Origin: an uncultured Lachnospiraceae bacterium
GTDB lineage: Bacteria; Bacillota; Clostridia; Lachnospirales; Lachnospiraceae
Direction: 5' to 3'
Assembly: GCA_947575805.1 (NCBI GenBank)
Contig: CANPOY010000023.1
Coordinates: 1-43,088, forward strand
DNA: 43,088 nucleotides
Below, piece by piece: positions 7,226 to 14,703 of this stretch. The notes under the pieces are model-generated. The model made no database searches. It was given only the letters and a program-made list of their open reading frames with translations, and was not told the DNA's origin. The translations under genes were made by a program, and so were the position numbers. The first letter of the stretch is position 1; each line of letters begins with the position of its first letter.

Positions 7226-8377
7226 ATGACGACATCATCTACAGGTTCCAAAATATCGACAGTGACCATCGGGGCAACGATCAGGAATTTACGCAGGCAG
7301 CGGGACATGACGCAGGAGCAGTTGGCAGAATATCTGGGAATTACCTCCCGCGCCGTGTCGCAGTGGGAATGCGGGAGAACGGCGCCTGACATCGGACAGC
7401 TGCCGGTTCTCGCCAATATCTTTGGGGTCAGCGCGGATGTGCTGCTTGGCATTAATACAGGCGCAAAGGAGAAGGTGATACAGTCTGCCATAGATAGTGC
7501 CCAGGCCCTTTGTTCCAGGGGACATAACCGGGAAGCCTCTGCGTTGTTGCGTCCAATGCTTAAGGAGTATCCCGACAGCTGCCGTCTGATGAAAGCGCTG
7601 GCAGACAGTCTATTTCATGAACGGCTGACGCTGGAGGACGATGCCAGAGAGGAAATGAACGGGGAGATCATCAGGCTCGGGGAAAGAATTCTTGAAATCT
7701 GCACGGAGGATGAAATCCGACATGCCACCATTCAGACGCTTTGCATTGTCTATCCGGAGACGGGAGAAACAGAGCGACCGCTTGCCCTTGCGGAACGGAT
7801 GCCTAGCGCATACTGTGACCGGGACAGTCTGTTGAGATATATCTACTCCGGCGCCAAAATGGGCAGGAAACGCTTTGATCATATACAAGGGGAGTTTACC
7901 TGGACCATAAATGCTCTTAATGTGATACTTTGCTATAACAACGCCCCCTTGGAGGACGGCACCCGTCCTTACAGCGATGAAGAGATGGTACTTCTGCGGG
8001 AAAAGTGGTTTTCGATCATGGAAATTTTGTTTGAAGACGAAAATTACGGTTTTTATTCCTGCCAGCTCTCAAAAAACCACGAATATCAGGCGTGGACACT
8101 CGCCAGGCTCGGCCGTTTTGACGAAGCGCTAAAGCATCTGAAGACAGCGGCGGATTTCGCTTTAGAACACGATACCCGCTTTGATCCCAAGGGAGGAGCT
8201 TATACCTGTCTGCTGCTGCGGGACCGCGCATATGAGATCCCCCATTATGGATCTTCCCCCAATATGTCCATGGAGATGCTGGAGCATCTGCAGGACAGCC
8301 TCTATGACTCCCTTCGGACGACGGACGCCTTTTCCGATATAGAGGCAATGCTGAAAGAAGCTGCCGGATACCGATAG
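7226..8377 (+). CDS. XRE-family transcriptional regulator with helical repeat C-terminus
   Basis: 383 residues. Residues 14-75 form a Cro/C1-type HTH (IRNLRRQRDMTQEQLAEYL, ITSRAVSQWECGRTAPD). The remaining 300 residues are helical and look like degenerate TPR repeats (for example ALKHLKTAADFALEHDTRF), as in regulators that sense a peptide or partner protein. The start ATG has AAGGAGGAAAATCA upstream. It stands alone, separated from the polymerase pair by 129 bases and ended by the strong shared terminator at 8392-8438. Target genes are unknown. Confidence 0.8.
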   Translation: MTTSSTGSKISTVTIGATIRNLRRQRDMTQEQLAEYLGITSRAVSQWECGRTAPDIGQLPVLANIFGVSADVLLGINTGAKEKVIQSAIDSAQALCSRGHNREASALLRPMLKEYPDSCRLMKALADSLFHERLTLEDDAREEMNGEIIRLGERILEICTEDEIRHATIQTLCIVYPETGETERPLALAERMPSAYCDRDSLLRYIYSGAKMGRKRFDHIQGEFTWTINALNVILCYNNAPLEDGTRPYSDEEMVLLREKWFSIMEILFEDENYGFYSCQLSKNHEYQAWTLARLGRFDEALKHLKTAADFALEHDTRFDPKGGAYTCLLLRDRAYEIPHYGSSPNMSMEMLEHLQDSLYDSLRTTDAFSDIEAMLKEAAGYR

Positions 8378-8391
8378 TCTGACGGCTGAGT

Positions 8392-8438
8392 AATCTAGTA
8401 GGAGGCTAATCAATTAATGGTTAGCCTCCTGCTAGATT
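8392..8438. terminator. bidirectional terminator between convergent genes
   Basis: A long stem, AATCTAG(T)AGGAGGCTAA against TTAGCCTCCT(G)CTAGATT, lies between the XRE gene (plus) and the chemotaxis gene (minus) and can serve both. Confidence 0.85.
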
Positions 8439-8456
8439 GTAATGCAACTCTGAGAT

Positions 8457-10466
8457 TTATGAGCAATATTTAAATCTGTCTACTAATTCCTTCAGCATGT
8501 CAGCCTGCGCTGACAGCTCCTGGGATGCCGCCGCACTTTCCTCAGAGGTGGCTGAATTGGACTCCACAACCTCAGAAATCTGATTAATGCCCGCTGTGAC
8601 TTGCGCCGTAGCTTCCGCCTGTTCTTCGGAGGCAATAGCAATCTCATCAATTGTTTCACCCACTGTTTTTGCATTAGCAACTACCCGCAGCAGCGATTCG
8701 GCTGTGGAATTTGCAAGCTTTGTCCCTTCTTCCACTGCCTGTATTGCATTTTGGATCAGCTGCTTTGTATTTTTCGCCGCATTGCTGCTTTGCTCGGAGA
8801 GAATACCGACTTGCGTGGCAACCACTGCAAAGCCTTTTCCGGATTCCCCTGCCCTTGCGGCTTCAATAGACGCATTGAGTGCAAGCAGATTAGTCTGGGA
8901 GGCTATTTCTTCAATACTGCTGATGATTTCAGCAATCTTGTCGGAGGCTTCCCGGATTCTGCCCATTGCTTCGGTACTCTGCTTCATCTGAACGTTGCTT
9001 TCCGTCACCTGATCATTCATGCCGGACACGACTTTTCTGGCTTTTTCCGCATTTTCGGCATTGACATGAATTCTTTCCGAAATATCCGTCATTGTTGCCG
9101 TCAGTTCTTCAACCGCGCTTGCCTGATCCGTGGCGCCTTCCGCCAAAAGCTGAGATGCACCGGCCAGATCAGTTGCACCGTTTCTGACGCTTTCCGCATT
9201 GGTGTCGATTTCTCTCAGTGCTTTGCTGAGAGACGAAATAATTCCCCGGAAGGATTCGCTGATCTGGGAAAAGTCCCCCTTATAATCATCTTCAACGTCA
9301 ATCATAAAGTTGCCGTCTGCCAGTTCCGCCAGATCGCTGCTGATATCGGAAATAACCCTATTTAAGTCACTGATGGTCTCGGACATACAGCTCAGCAGTA
9401 TTGCCGTTTCGTCATTTACCGTCGGTCTGGGAACCTCCGAGTGAATATCTCCCTCTGCTAAGAGCTTCAGCCTGTCCACTGCCTTGCCTAACGGCGCCGC
9501 AACTGCTTTCCCCAGCTTCACTCCGCTCTTAATGCCAAGCACCGTAAAGATGATGACAAAGATTATGGTAAACACCAGTGCAATATAAAACTTTCCTAAG
9601 AATTCATTTCTCACTGCTGCGATACCGATACTCCAGCCGTTTGTCCCGGGAACCGGAGAGTATGCGACCACTTTTGTCTTGCCGTTATAGCTGTAGGTAC
9701 CTGTGCCGTTTTCTCCCGCAACCATTTTTTTACAGATGCTGCTGTATTTCTTAAGACGGGGATTCGTATCGCCCAGCGCTATGCTGTTCTCTATACCTAC
9801 CAGCTCTGAATTGACATCTGCAATCGTAATACCTTCATGATCCAGCATAAAAGCGGTTCCGCCTTTTCCCACTTTTATGGAACGCATAATGTCGTTCAGA
9901 AACTCGCCGTTCGGAACATAAACAACGGCACCCACAGATTTTGTTCCGGGAATGCCGCCCTCCCACAGAGGAGCCGCAACTACATAGGATACATTTTGTG
10001 TTATTTCACTGTAGGCCGGTGTTGAAATATATGTATTACCTTTTATACATTCCTTAAAGTAGTCCCTGTCGGAAAAGTCCTGCCCTGTGATCATATCAAT
10101 TCCGTTGCTGTCAAGAAGATAAGCGCCCTCCATGTTGTGATCCTTGATCCTCTGCTGTAAAATAGCCGCCTTTTCCTCCACCGGTCTCCCGGGATCGGCA
10201 AGTCGCGCAATACTTCCCGTTTCATAAGCAATTGCAACGAATTCTTTCAGCGAGGCGGAAACATAATTGGCCGCCACATCAGACGTGTCATTGATGGTTT
10301 CCGATACTGCGCTGATCGAAGAAATATAGCTTAGAATTGAGGTGACCACCCCCAGTATAATGCAGCAGAGCATGATAACCTGTCCAAAACGCTTTGAAAT
10401 TTTTACCTCAATACTGATGAAACGTCCGTCATCCTTCTCCTTTTTTCCTTTTAAAATTTTTTCCAT
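8457..10466 (-). CDS. methyl-accepting chemotaxis protein (dCache type)
   Basis: 669 residues from the ATG at 10466, chosen because AAAGGTGATT precedes it; an ATG 24 bases upstream lacks a site. Order: short cytoplasmic N-terminus, membrane segment near residues 30-55, a large extracellular double-Cache-like sensor ([37 protein letters not shown]), a second membrane segment near 300-325, a HAMP linker, and a long helical signalling domain with the hairpin tip around [22 protein letters not shown]. It should signal through CheA/CheW to the flagellar motor or a related output. The ligand is unknown; dCache sensors often bind amino acids or carboxylates. No che or fla genes are nearby, so it is an orphan receptor here. 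It lacks a C-terminal CheR-tethering peptide. Confidence 0.93.
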   Translation of the reverse strand: MEKILKGKKEKDDGRFISIEVKISKRFGQVIMLCCIILGVVTSILSYISSISAVSETINDTSDVAANYVSASLKEFVAIAYETGSIARLADPGRPVEEKAAILQQRIKDHNMEGAYLLDSNGIDMITGQDFSDRDYFKECIKGNTYISTPAYSEITQNVSYVVAAPLWEGGIPGTKSVGAVVYVPNGEFLNDIMRSIKVGKGGTAFMLDHEGITIADVNSELVGIENSIALGDTNPRLKKYSSICKKMVAGENGTGTYSYNGKTKVVAYSPVPGTNGWSIGIAAVRNEFLGKFYIALVFTIIFVIIFTVLGIKSGVKLGKAVAAPLGKAVDRLKLLAEGDIHSEVPRPTVNDETAILLSCMSETISDLNRVISDISSDLAELADGNFMIDVEDDYKGDFSQISESFRGIISSLSKALREIDTNAESVRNGATDLAGASQLLAEGATDQASAVEELTATMTDISERIHVNAENAEKARKVVSGMNDQVTESNVQMKQSTEAMGRIREASDKIAEIISSIEEIASQTNLLALNASIEAARAGESGKGFAVVATQVGILSEQSSNAAKNTKQLIQNAIQAVEEGTKLANSTAESLLRVVANAKTVGETIDEIAIASEEQAEATAQVTAGINQISEVVESNSATSEESAAASQELSAQADMLKELVDRFKYCS

Positions 10467-10736
10467 ACTAATCACCTTTCCTTTTAGCACGAAGTATCTC
10501 TTCGTTAGTATGCTGGATTAATAAAATAGATAAACAACATGAAATCGAATAGGTAAGAGTAATGGAAGATTAGTGGAAGACGATTTTACAATAAAATTAT
10601 AATTCATCTAAATTATTAATGGTTTGCAGTTACTGTTTTATTATATCATGTTTTCTGAAATTTTAACATATATTTTATAATTTTTTTAAAAATAAAATAT
10701 TGAATGAAAGAGAAGAGTGAGTATGGAAATAATTAC
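10467..10736. other. AT-rich intergenic region upstream of the chemotaxis gene
   Basis: No coding sequence is seen. This is the leader of the minus-strand receptor gene and is very AT-rich; several possible -10 hexamers make promoter choice uncertain. Confidence 0.4.
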
Positions 10737-10760
10737 GGAGGGCACCCTTAGGTGCCCTCC
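10737..10760. terminator. hairpin at the end of the sigma-factor gene
   Basis: GGAGGGCACC (10737-10746) and GGTGCCCTCC (10751-10760) form a perfect 10-bp stem with a four-base loop directly after the minus-strand stop codon. The tract beyond it on the minus strand is only moderately T-rich (GTAATTATTT). Confidence 0.7.
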
Positions 10761-10763
10761 GGT

Positions 10764-12353
10764 TTATTGATTATCTGTCAGGATTCCCGGTTGTGCTGTA
10801 TATATAAATACAGCCAGGGGATATTCCGTGTCCGGCAGCTTCAACGCGCCGCTGTCCACGGCACATTTACCCAGCAGTCCCACTGTGTCAAAGAACAGGG
10901 TCTTGCCGACAATATTGGAAACCAGTCCCGTCACGCTTTCCGGGGCATGGGACCGGAGCAGTTCCTGCGCCACGGAAATCATCTGCTCATACAGATCGGC
11001 CATAGCCAGAATCTGAGGCTGCAGCAGATGCTCAACCTCTGACAGCTGTGTCCCTTTAAAGAAAACATATTTCCCGGAGCCTGAGCAGACAGCATCTCTG
11101 ACGGTCTGTAGATTTTGCTGCAGGTAGCGGTTTTTGGGAGGCAGTATGCCGAAGTCCGCAAAAGCGGCGGCGTAGTTTTCGTCAATGCGGGAATATCCCG
11201 CAAAGCCATAGGTACTATAGGGACTTTCTTCTGCATGATTGACGATTCCCACATTTATCCCTGTAGCATGGTCGTAGAGCACCTGATAAGAATATCGTTC
11301 ACTGTTACGCTGATTTAAGAGATTATATCCCCGGTGCAGCACCAACCAGAACAGGGGCCAGAGCAGCCGTTCTTCCTCCAGATCAGCACCGTTGAAACCG
11401 ATCTTCCTAAGAGCGGCGAGCTGTCCACGCATGGAAGACAGTATATCCGTCAGCTGCCGGGTACAGAGAGGTGTCAGCTTTTCATACAGTTCCAGCATAT
11501 ATTCCTCTGTATATAGGATCATATTGGTCTGATAGCGGTCTCTGCCGGACGGAGCGGGCTCTTTGGCCCGGGACTTTTCTTCGTCGGGTGCGGCTTGGGA
11601 GGGAAGTAAATGCAGCAGTCCGTATTTTACCAGCAGAGCTACCTCATCCTCCAGATAAGCGGTTGGTATGCCGGTCTCCAGCGCAAGCTCACGGATGGTC
11701 ACAGGGCTATAGTAAGCGCTGAGCAGGATATTGCCGGGAAGCAGCCGGTTGAACAGGTTCACATATTCCCGGTTGTAGCTGCCGGAGAACAGAGTTTGAA
11801 AGGTAAATGCAGCAGGCTGATAGCTCTTTGTTCCGTATTCTCTTTCCATTCCGATTCCTTCTTTCAATAGTTTCCTGGTTTTGTACAGGTAATATTTGGT
11901 CATATCCAGGGAAATTCCCATTATTCTGGCAGTTTCCCGGCAGGAAAGCCCCTTGAAATAGTAACACAGGGTACATTCCCGGTATTCCCGGGACAGGAGG
12001 GATAATTCCCTGCGCAGTCTTGCCAGCTGTTCCTGACGTTCTTCTTCCAGCTCCAGTTCCAGCGTGAAATCCTCCGGATCTGCCAGCTGTTCCAGATCGT
12101 CCCGGGACAGAGGGTCTACAGGCTGCCTTTTCTTTTGGCGCAGGAATTTTTTGTAAGTGTTCCCGGCCACAGACCAGACAAATCCGTACAGGGCATCCTC
12201 GTCCCGCAGCCGGGAAGCGCAGGAGAGCAGTGCCAGCAGAATTTCTCCGGCCAGATCCTCCGCGTCTTCCCTGTTGGAGACTCGGGAAAGGGCATAGGCA
12301 TAAATTGTCTTCATGTTCTCCTGCGCAAAATCGACGATCAGGTTTTGGTCCAT
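10764..12353 (-). CDS. sigma-70 family (ECF-like) factor with a long C-terminal extension
   Basis: 529 residues from the ATG at 12353, which has GAGGGG eight bases upstream; the frame extends further up but without a site. Residues 1-85 match sigma region 2 (SRVSNREDAEDLAGEILLAL, YGFVWSVAGNTYKKFLR). Residues about 120-185 match region 4 with its helix-turn-helix (YYFKGLSCRETARIMGI, TKYYLYKTRKLLKEG). ECF factors normally end there at about 170-190 residues. Here 340 more residues follow, beginning with a possible winged-helix (PVTIRELALETGIPTAYLEDEVALLVKYGLL). No anti-sigma gene lies beside it, so the extension may hold the control function. The gene diverges from the GNAT gene. Target promoters unknown. 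Confidence 0.8.
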   Translation of the reverse strand: MDQNLIVDFAQENMKTIYAYALSRVSNREDAEDLAGEILLALLSCASRLRDEDALYGFVWSVAGNTYKKFLRQKKRQPVDPLSRDDLEQLADPEDFTLELELEEERQEQLARLRRELSLLSREYRECTLCYYFKGLSCRETARIMGISLDMTKYYLYKTRKLLKEGIGMEREYGTKSYQPAAFTFQTLFSGSYNREYVNLFNRLLPGNILLSAYYSPVTIRELALETGIPTAYLEDEVALLVKYGLLHLLPSQAAPDEEKSRAKEPAPSGRDRYQTNMILYTEEYMLELYEKLTPLCTRQLTDILSSMRGQLAALRKIGFNGADLEEERLLWPLFWLVLHRGYNLLNQRNSERYSYQVLYDHATGINVGIVNHAEESPYSTYGFAGYSRIDENYAAAFADFGILPPKNRYLQQNLQTVRDAVCSGSGKYVFFKGTQLSEVEHLLQPQILAMADLYEQMISVAQELLRSHAPESVTGLVSNIVGKTLFFDTVGLLGKCAVDSGALKLPDTEYPLAVFIYTAQPGILTDNQ

Positions 12354-12498
12354 GGTATGATCCCCTCTGATATATGACGGTTGACAGTTTCGGTTAAGAG
12401 AGCGGTAGTGCTCACAGGCCCGTGCTTTGCTCTTCTTGACTATATAGTACCCGAGATCCGGCAATGGTGAAAGCTTTTCGGAAAATAATTTTATCTGG

Positions 12499-12526
12499 TT
12501 GACTTTAAGGGAAAATGCAGTATAGT
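12499..12526 (+). promoter_or_regulatory. promoter for the GNAT gene
   Basis: TTGACT at 12499-12504, a 16-base spacer, and TATAGT at 12521-12526, 40 bases before the start codon. Confidence 0.65.
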
Positions 12527-12566
12527 GGAAGACAGAAAGATATGACGGGGAGGATTCTGGAAGAAA

Positions 12567-13022
12567 ATGACATATGAGATCATCCGTCTGGCGGACAGAC
12601 CGGACTTAATGGGAAGGGCGGCGCAGTGGTTTCATGAGAAATGGGGCATCCCGCTGGAAGCGTATCGGGAGAGCATGGAAGCCTGCCTGACTTCTGAAAG
12701 CGCCGTGCCGCAATGGTATCTGGCGGTGGAAGAGAATCGGATCGTCGGCGGCATGGGGGTGATTGAGAATGATTTTCATGACAGAAGGGACCTCACGCCG
12801 AATGTCTGTGCCGTCTACACCGAGGAAGCAAAAAGAGGGCAGGGGATAGCCGGCACGCTGCTGGATGCGGTCTGTAAAGACATGAAGGACAGGGGTATCA
12901 GCACCTTATATCTGCTGACGGATCATACGTCGTTTTATGAACGTTACGGCTGGAAATTTCTGTGCTTGGTGCAGGGCGACGGAGAACCGGAGCCGGCGCG
13001 GATGTATATTCATCAGATGTGA
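12567..13022 (+). CDS. GNAT-family N-acetyltransferase
   Basis: 151 residues. The acetyl-CoA binding motif A is clear: VYTEEAKRGQGIAGTLLDAV (R/Q-x-x-G-x-A loop RGQGIA) at about residues 85-105, followed by the beta-5 strand ISTLYLLTDH and the FYERYGWKFL motif B near the end. It transfers an acetyl group from acetyl-CoA to an amine; the substrate cannot be told from sequence. Preceded by GGGGAGG and its own promoter. Single-gene unit. Confidence 0.88.
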   Translation: MTYEIIRLADRPDLMGRAAQWFHEKWGIPLEAYRESMEACLTSESAVPQWYLAVEENRIVGGMGVIENDFHDRRDLTPNVCAVYTEEAKRGQGIAGTLLDAVCKDMKDRGISTLYLLTDHTSFYERYGWKFLCLVQGDGEPEPARMYIHQM

Positions 13023-13112
13023 TGTCTGGCTGCGTGAACTCCGGACTTTCCGGAGAAACGGTTTCCCGCAGAGGCAATTGCCAAAATTTTATGACTGTAT
13101 GACATTTTTGTA

Positions 13113-13141
13113 TTGAAAATCCTTCTGAAATGCGGTATAGT
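13113..13141 (+). promoter_or_regulatory. promoter for the DUF4190-DUF2752 pair
   Basis: TTGAAA at 13113-13118, a 17-base spacer, and TATAGT at 13136-13141, 40 bases before the ATG at 13182. This also shows that an upstream ATG at 13113 is not the start. Confidence 0.65.
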
Positions 13142-13181
13142 AATTTTACTCATACGGAAACACATAGAAAGGGAGATAAGA

Positions 13182-13556
13182 ATGGACGAACAAAATTATC
13201 AGGACTACACCTCCAATGTGAGTCAGTATCAGGCGCCGCCTGAGAATAACGGGCCGAAAAAGGCCAACGGAATGCAGATCGCCAGTCTCGTGCTGGGTAT
13301 TCTGGGTATCCCCGGATGCTGCTGTTACGGAGTAGTCGGGCTTCTGTGCGGTATTATCGGTCTGATTCTGGCATTGGTGGGGAACAAGAATAACATGGGT
13401 TCAGGCATTGGAATCGGCGGCTTAGTCTGCTCTATTATTGCAATCCTTTTTGGTATTCTGGCAACAGCTTATTTTGCTATGATTTTCATGGGGCTGATGG
13501 GCTCGGGTCCTTTTGCCGAATTAATCGATAATATGGGATACAGCCTCCCTTATTAA
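13182..13556 (+). CDS. DUF4190-like small membrane protein
   Basis: 124 residues from the ATG at 13182 (GGGAGATAAGA upstream). A polar, Tyr/Gln/Pro-rich N-terminal tail of about 30 residues is followed by two glycine-rich hydrophobic segments (ASLVLGILGIPGCCCYGVVG to LILALVG, and IGGLVCSIIAILFGILATAYFAMIF). This is the layout of DUF4190 proteins, whose function is unknown. A run of three cysteines sits in the first hydrophobic segment. It is followed four bases later by the DUF2752 gene, a frequent pairing in Clostridia. Confidence 0.75.
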   Translation: MDEQNYQDYTSNVSQYQAPPENNGPKKANGMQIASLVLGILGIPGCCCYGVVGLLCGIIGLILALVGNKNNMGSGIGIGGLVCSIIAILFGILATAYFAMIFMGLMGSGPFAELIDNMGYSLPY

Positions 13557-13560
13557 CGGC

Positions 13561-13980
13561 ATGAGAACATTACAGAAAGATCTGGAGGACGAACTGTTTT
13601 GGATCGGATTGGCAGCACTGGCAGCGGCGGGAGCCCTGGCAGTGCTGTATCAATATGTCCTGAGGCATATCCTTCCGCAGGTTCCCTGTTTTTTTCTTAC
13701 GATTTTCGGCATTTACTGCCCGGGCTGCGGCGGGACGAGAGCATTGTCGGCATTGCTGCACGGGCAGATTCTGAGGGCTCTCTGGTATCATCCCTTTATT
13801 CCGTATTTTGCATTGATTTATATGGGGTTCCTGCTGACCCAGGGACTGCACAGATTAGGAGTTAAAAAGATCAGGGGATGGAAATTCCACTACTGGTATC
13901 TGTGGGCGGGGATCGTCATTATCGCTCTGAACTGGGTGGTAAAAAATGTCTTCCTGCTGGGATTCCACATTTCGATGTAA
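13561..13980 (+). CDS. DUF2752 membrane protein
   Basis: 139 residues with three to four membrane segments. The family signature is present as IYCPGCGGTRALSALLHG at about residues 52-70, with the two cysteines of CPGCGGTR. Function unknown. It starts four bases after the DUF4190 stop and shares its transcript. No strong ribosome site is visible, which suggests translational coupling. Confidence 0.8.
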   Translation: MRTLQKDLEDELFWIGLAALAAAGALAVLYQYVLRHILPQVPCFFLTIFGIYCPGCGGTRALSALLHGQILRALWYHPFIPYFALIYMGFLLTQGLHRLGVKKIRGWKFHYWYLWAGIVIIALNWVVKNVFLLGFHISM

Positions 13981-14046
13981 AAAGAGTACTGCGCACTCTT
14001 GCGGGATTTGCTTTGCCAACTGGTTATTGCCAAATGTCAGTAAAAA

Positions 14047-14072
14047 ACGGAACCGTATCATTCCGGTTCCGT
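14047..14072. terminator. terminator between convergent genes
   Basis: ACGGAACCG (14047-14055) and CGGTTCCGT (14064-14072) form a perfect stem. On the minus strand it is followed by six T residues and overlaps the stop codon of the lipoprotein gene. Confidence 0.8.
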
Positions 14073-14528
14073 AATTATATCCACGTCGTCAGGCGTTTCT
14101 CCCCGGAGGAAGCTCAGGATAATCTGTATCCTTTTGCAGGCTCTGGAGTAATTACCGTAAGCGTACTCGGCAATGTATTCATTGTAAGATCCGTTGCTGT
14201 AGGCCTCGTGGTAGTTTTCTACTGCGGTAGTCATGTAATTGCTGGCTTCGTCTGCAGTTTGCTCCAGATAATCAAATTCTGCCGGGAAATCCATTTTGGC
14301 AAAGGATTGGAAAATGAGATCCAGGTCATCCAAATATCCGAGGAATTCCGAGACAGCGTTGTCCGCTTCCGCGTCTATATTGTTCATGGCGCTGTCAATC
14401 TGAGAGACTTTCTCGCAGAAATCATCTATGCTTTTACGAAACTGTGTCAGCTCTCTGTCTTCTCCGCATGCGGTCAGCATGGCCGAGGCAAAGATTGCCG
14501 CAATCAGAATCAAAATTTTCTTTTTCAC
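14058..14528 (-). CDS. lipoprotein of unknown function
   Basis: 156 residues from a GTG at 14528. The upstream in-frame ATGs would put 26 polar residues before the signal peptide; from the GTG the protein starts with a classic signal (VKKKILILIAAIFASAM) and lipobox LTAC, with the lipid-carrying cysteine near residue 20. GGAGG lies 11 bases before the GTG. The mature part is acidic and helical with a coiled-coil character (QFRKSIDDFCEKVSQIDSAMN). Membrane-anchored outside the cell; no known family recognised. Confidence 0.75.
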   Translation of the reverse strand: MKKKILILIAAIFASAMLTACGEDRELTQFRKSIDDFCEKVSQIDSAMNNIDAEADNAVSEFLGYLDDLDLIFQSFAKMDFPAEFDYLEQTADEASNYMTTAVENYHEAYSNGSYNEYIAEYAYGNYSRACKRIQIILSFLRGETPDDVDIITEPE

Positions 14529-14703
14529 TTTTATTTCAGCCTCCGGTTCATGTCTATCATCAGACATTATATCCATAAATTTATCATATTTTATGTTAAT
14601 AAGCAAGATATACTTTACGGTTCAATTCGTTCTATGGTATGATGGGTAATAGTTCACACAGCCTGCGCTGTTGGAATAATGGGGTAAAGCTTGGAGGAAC
14701 GGT

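Noticed and set aside
8601..9365. Open frame of 254 codons on the plus strand
   Set aside because: It lies wholly antisense to the chemotaxis receptor, whose protein is unmistakable; cysteine- and phenylalanine-rich translation is typical of a shadow frame.
13878..14642. Open frame of 254 codons on the plus strand
   Set aside because: It overlaps DUF2752 in another frame and runs antisense to the lipoprotein, crossing a clear terminator.
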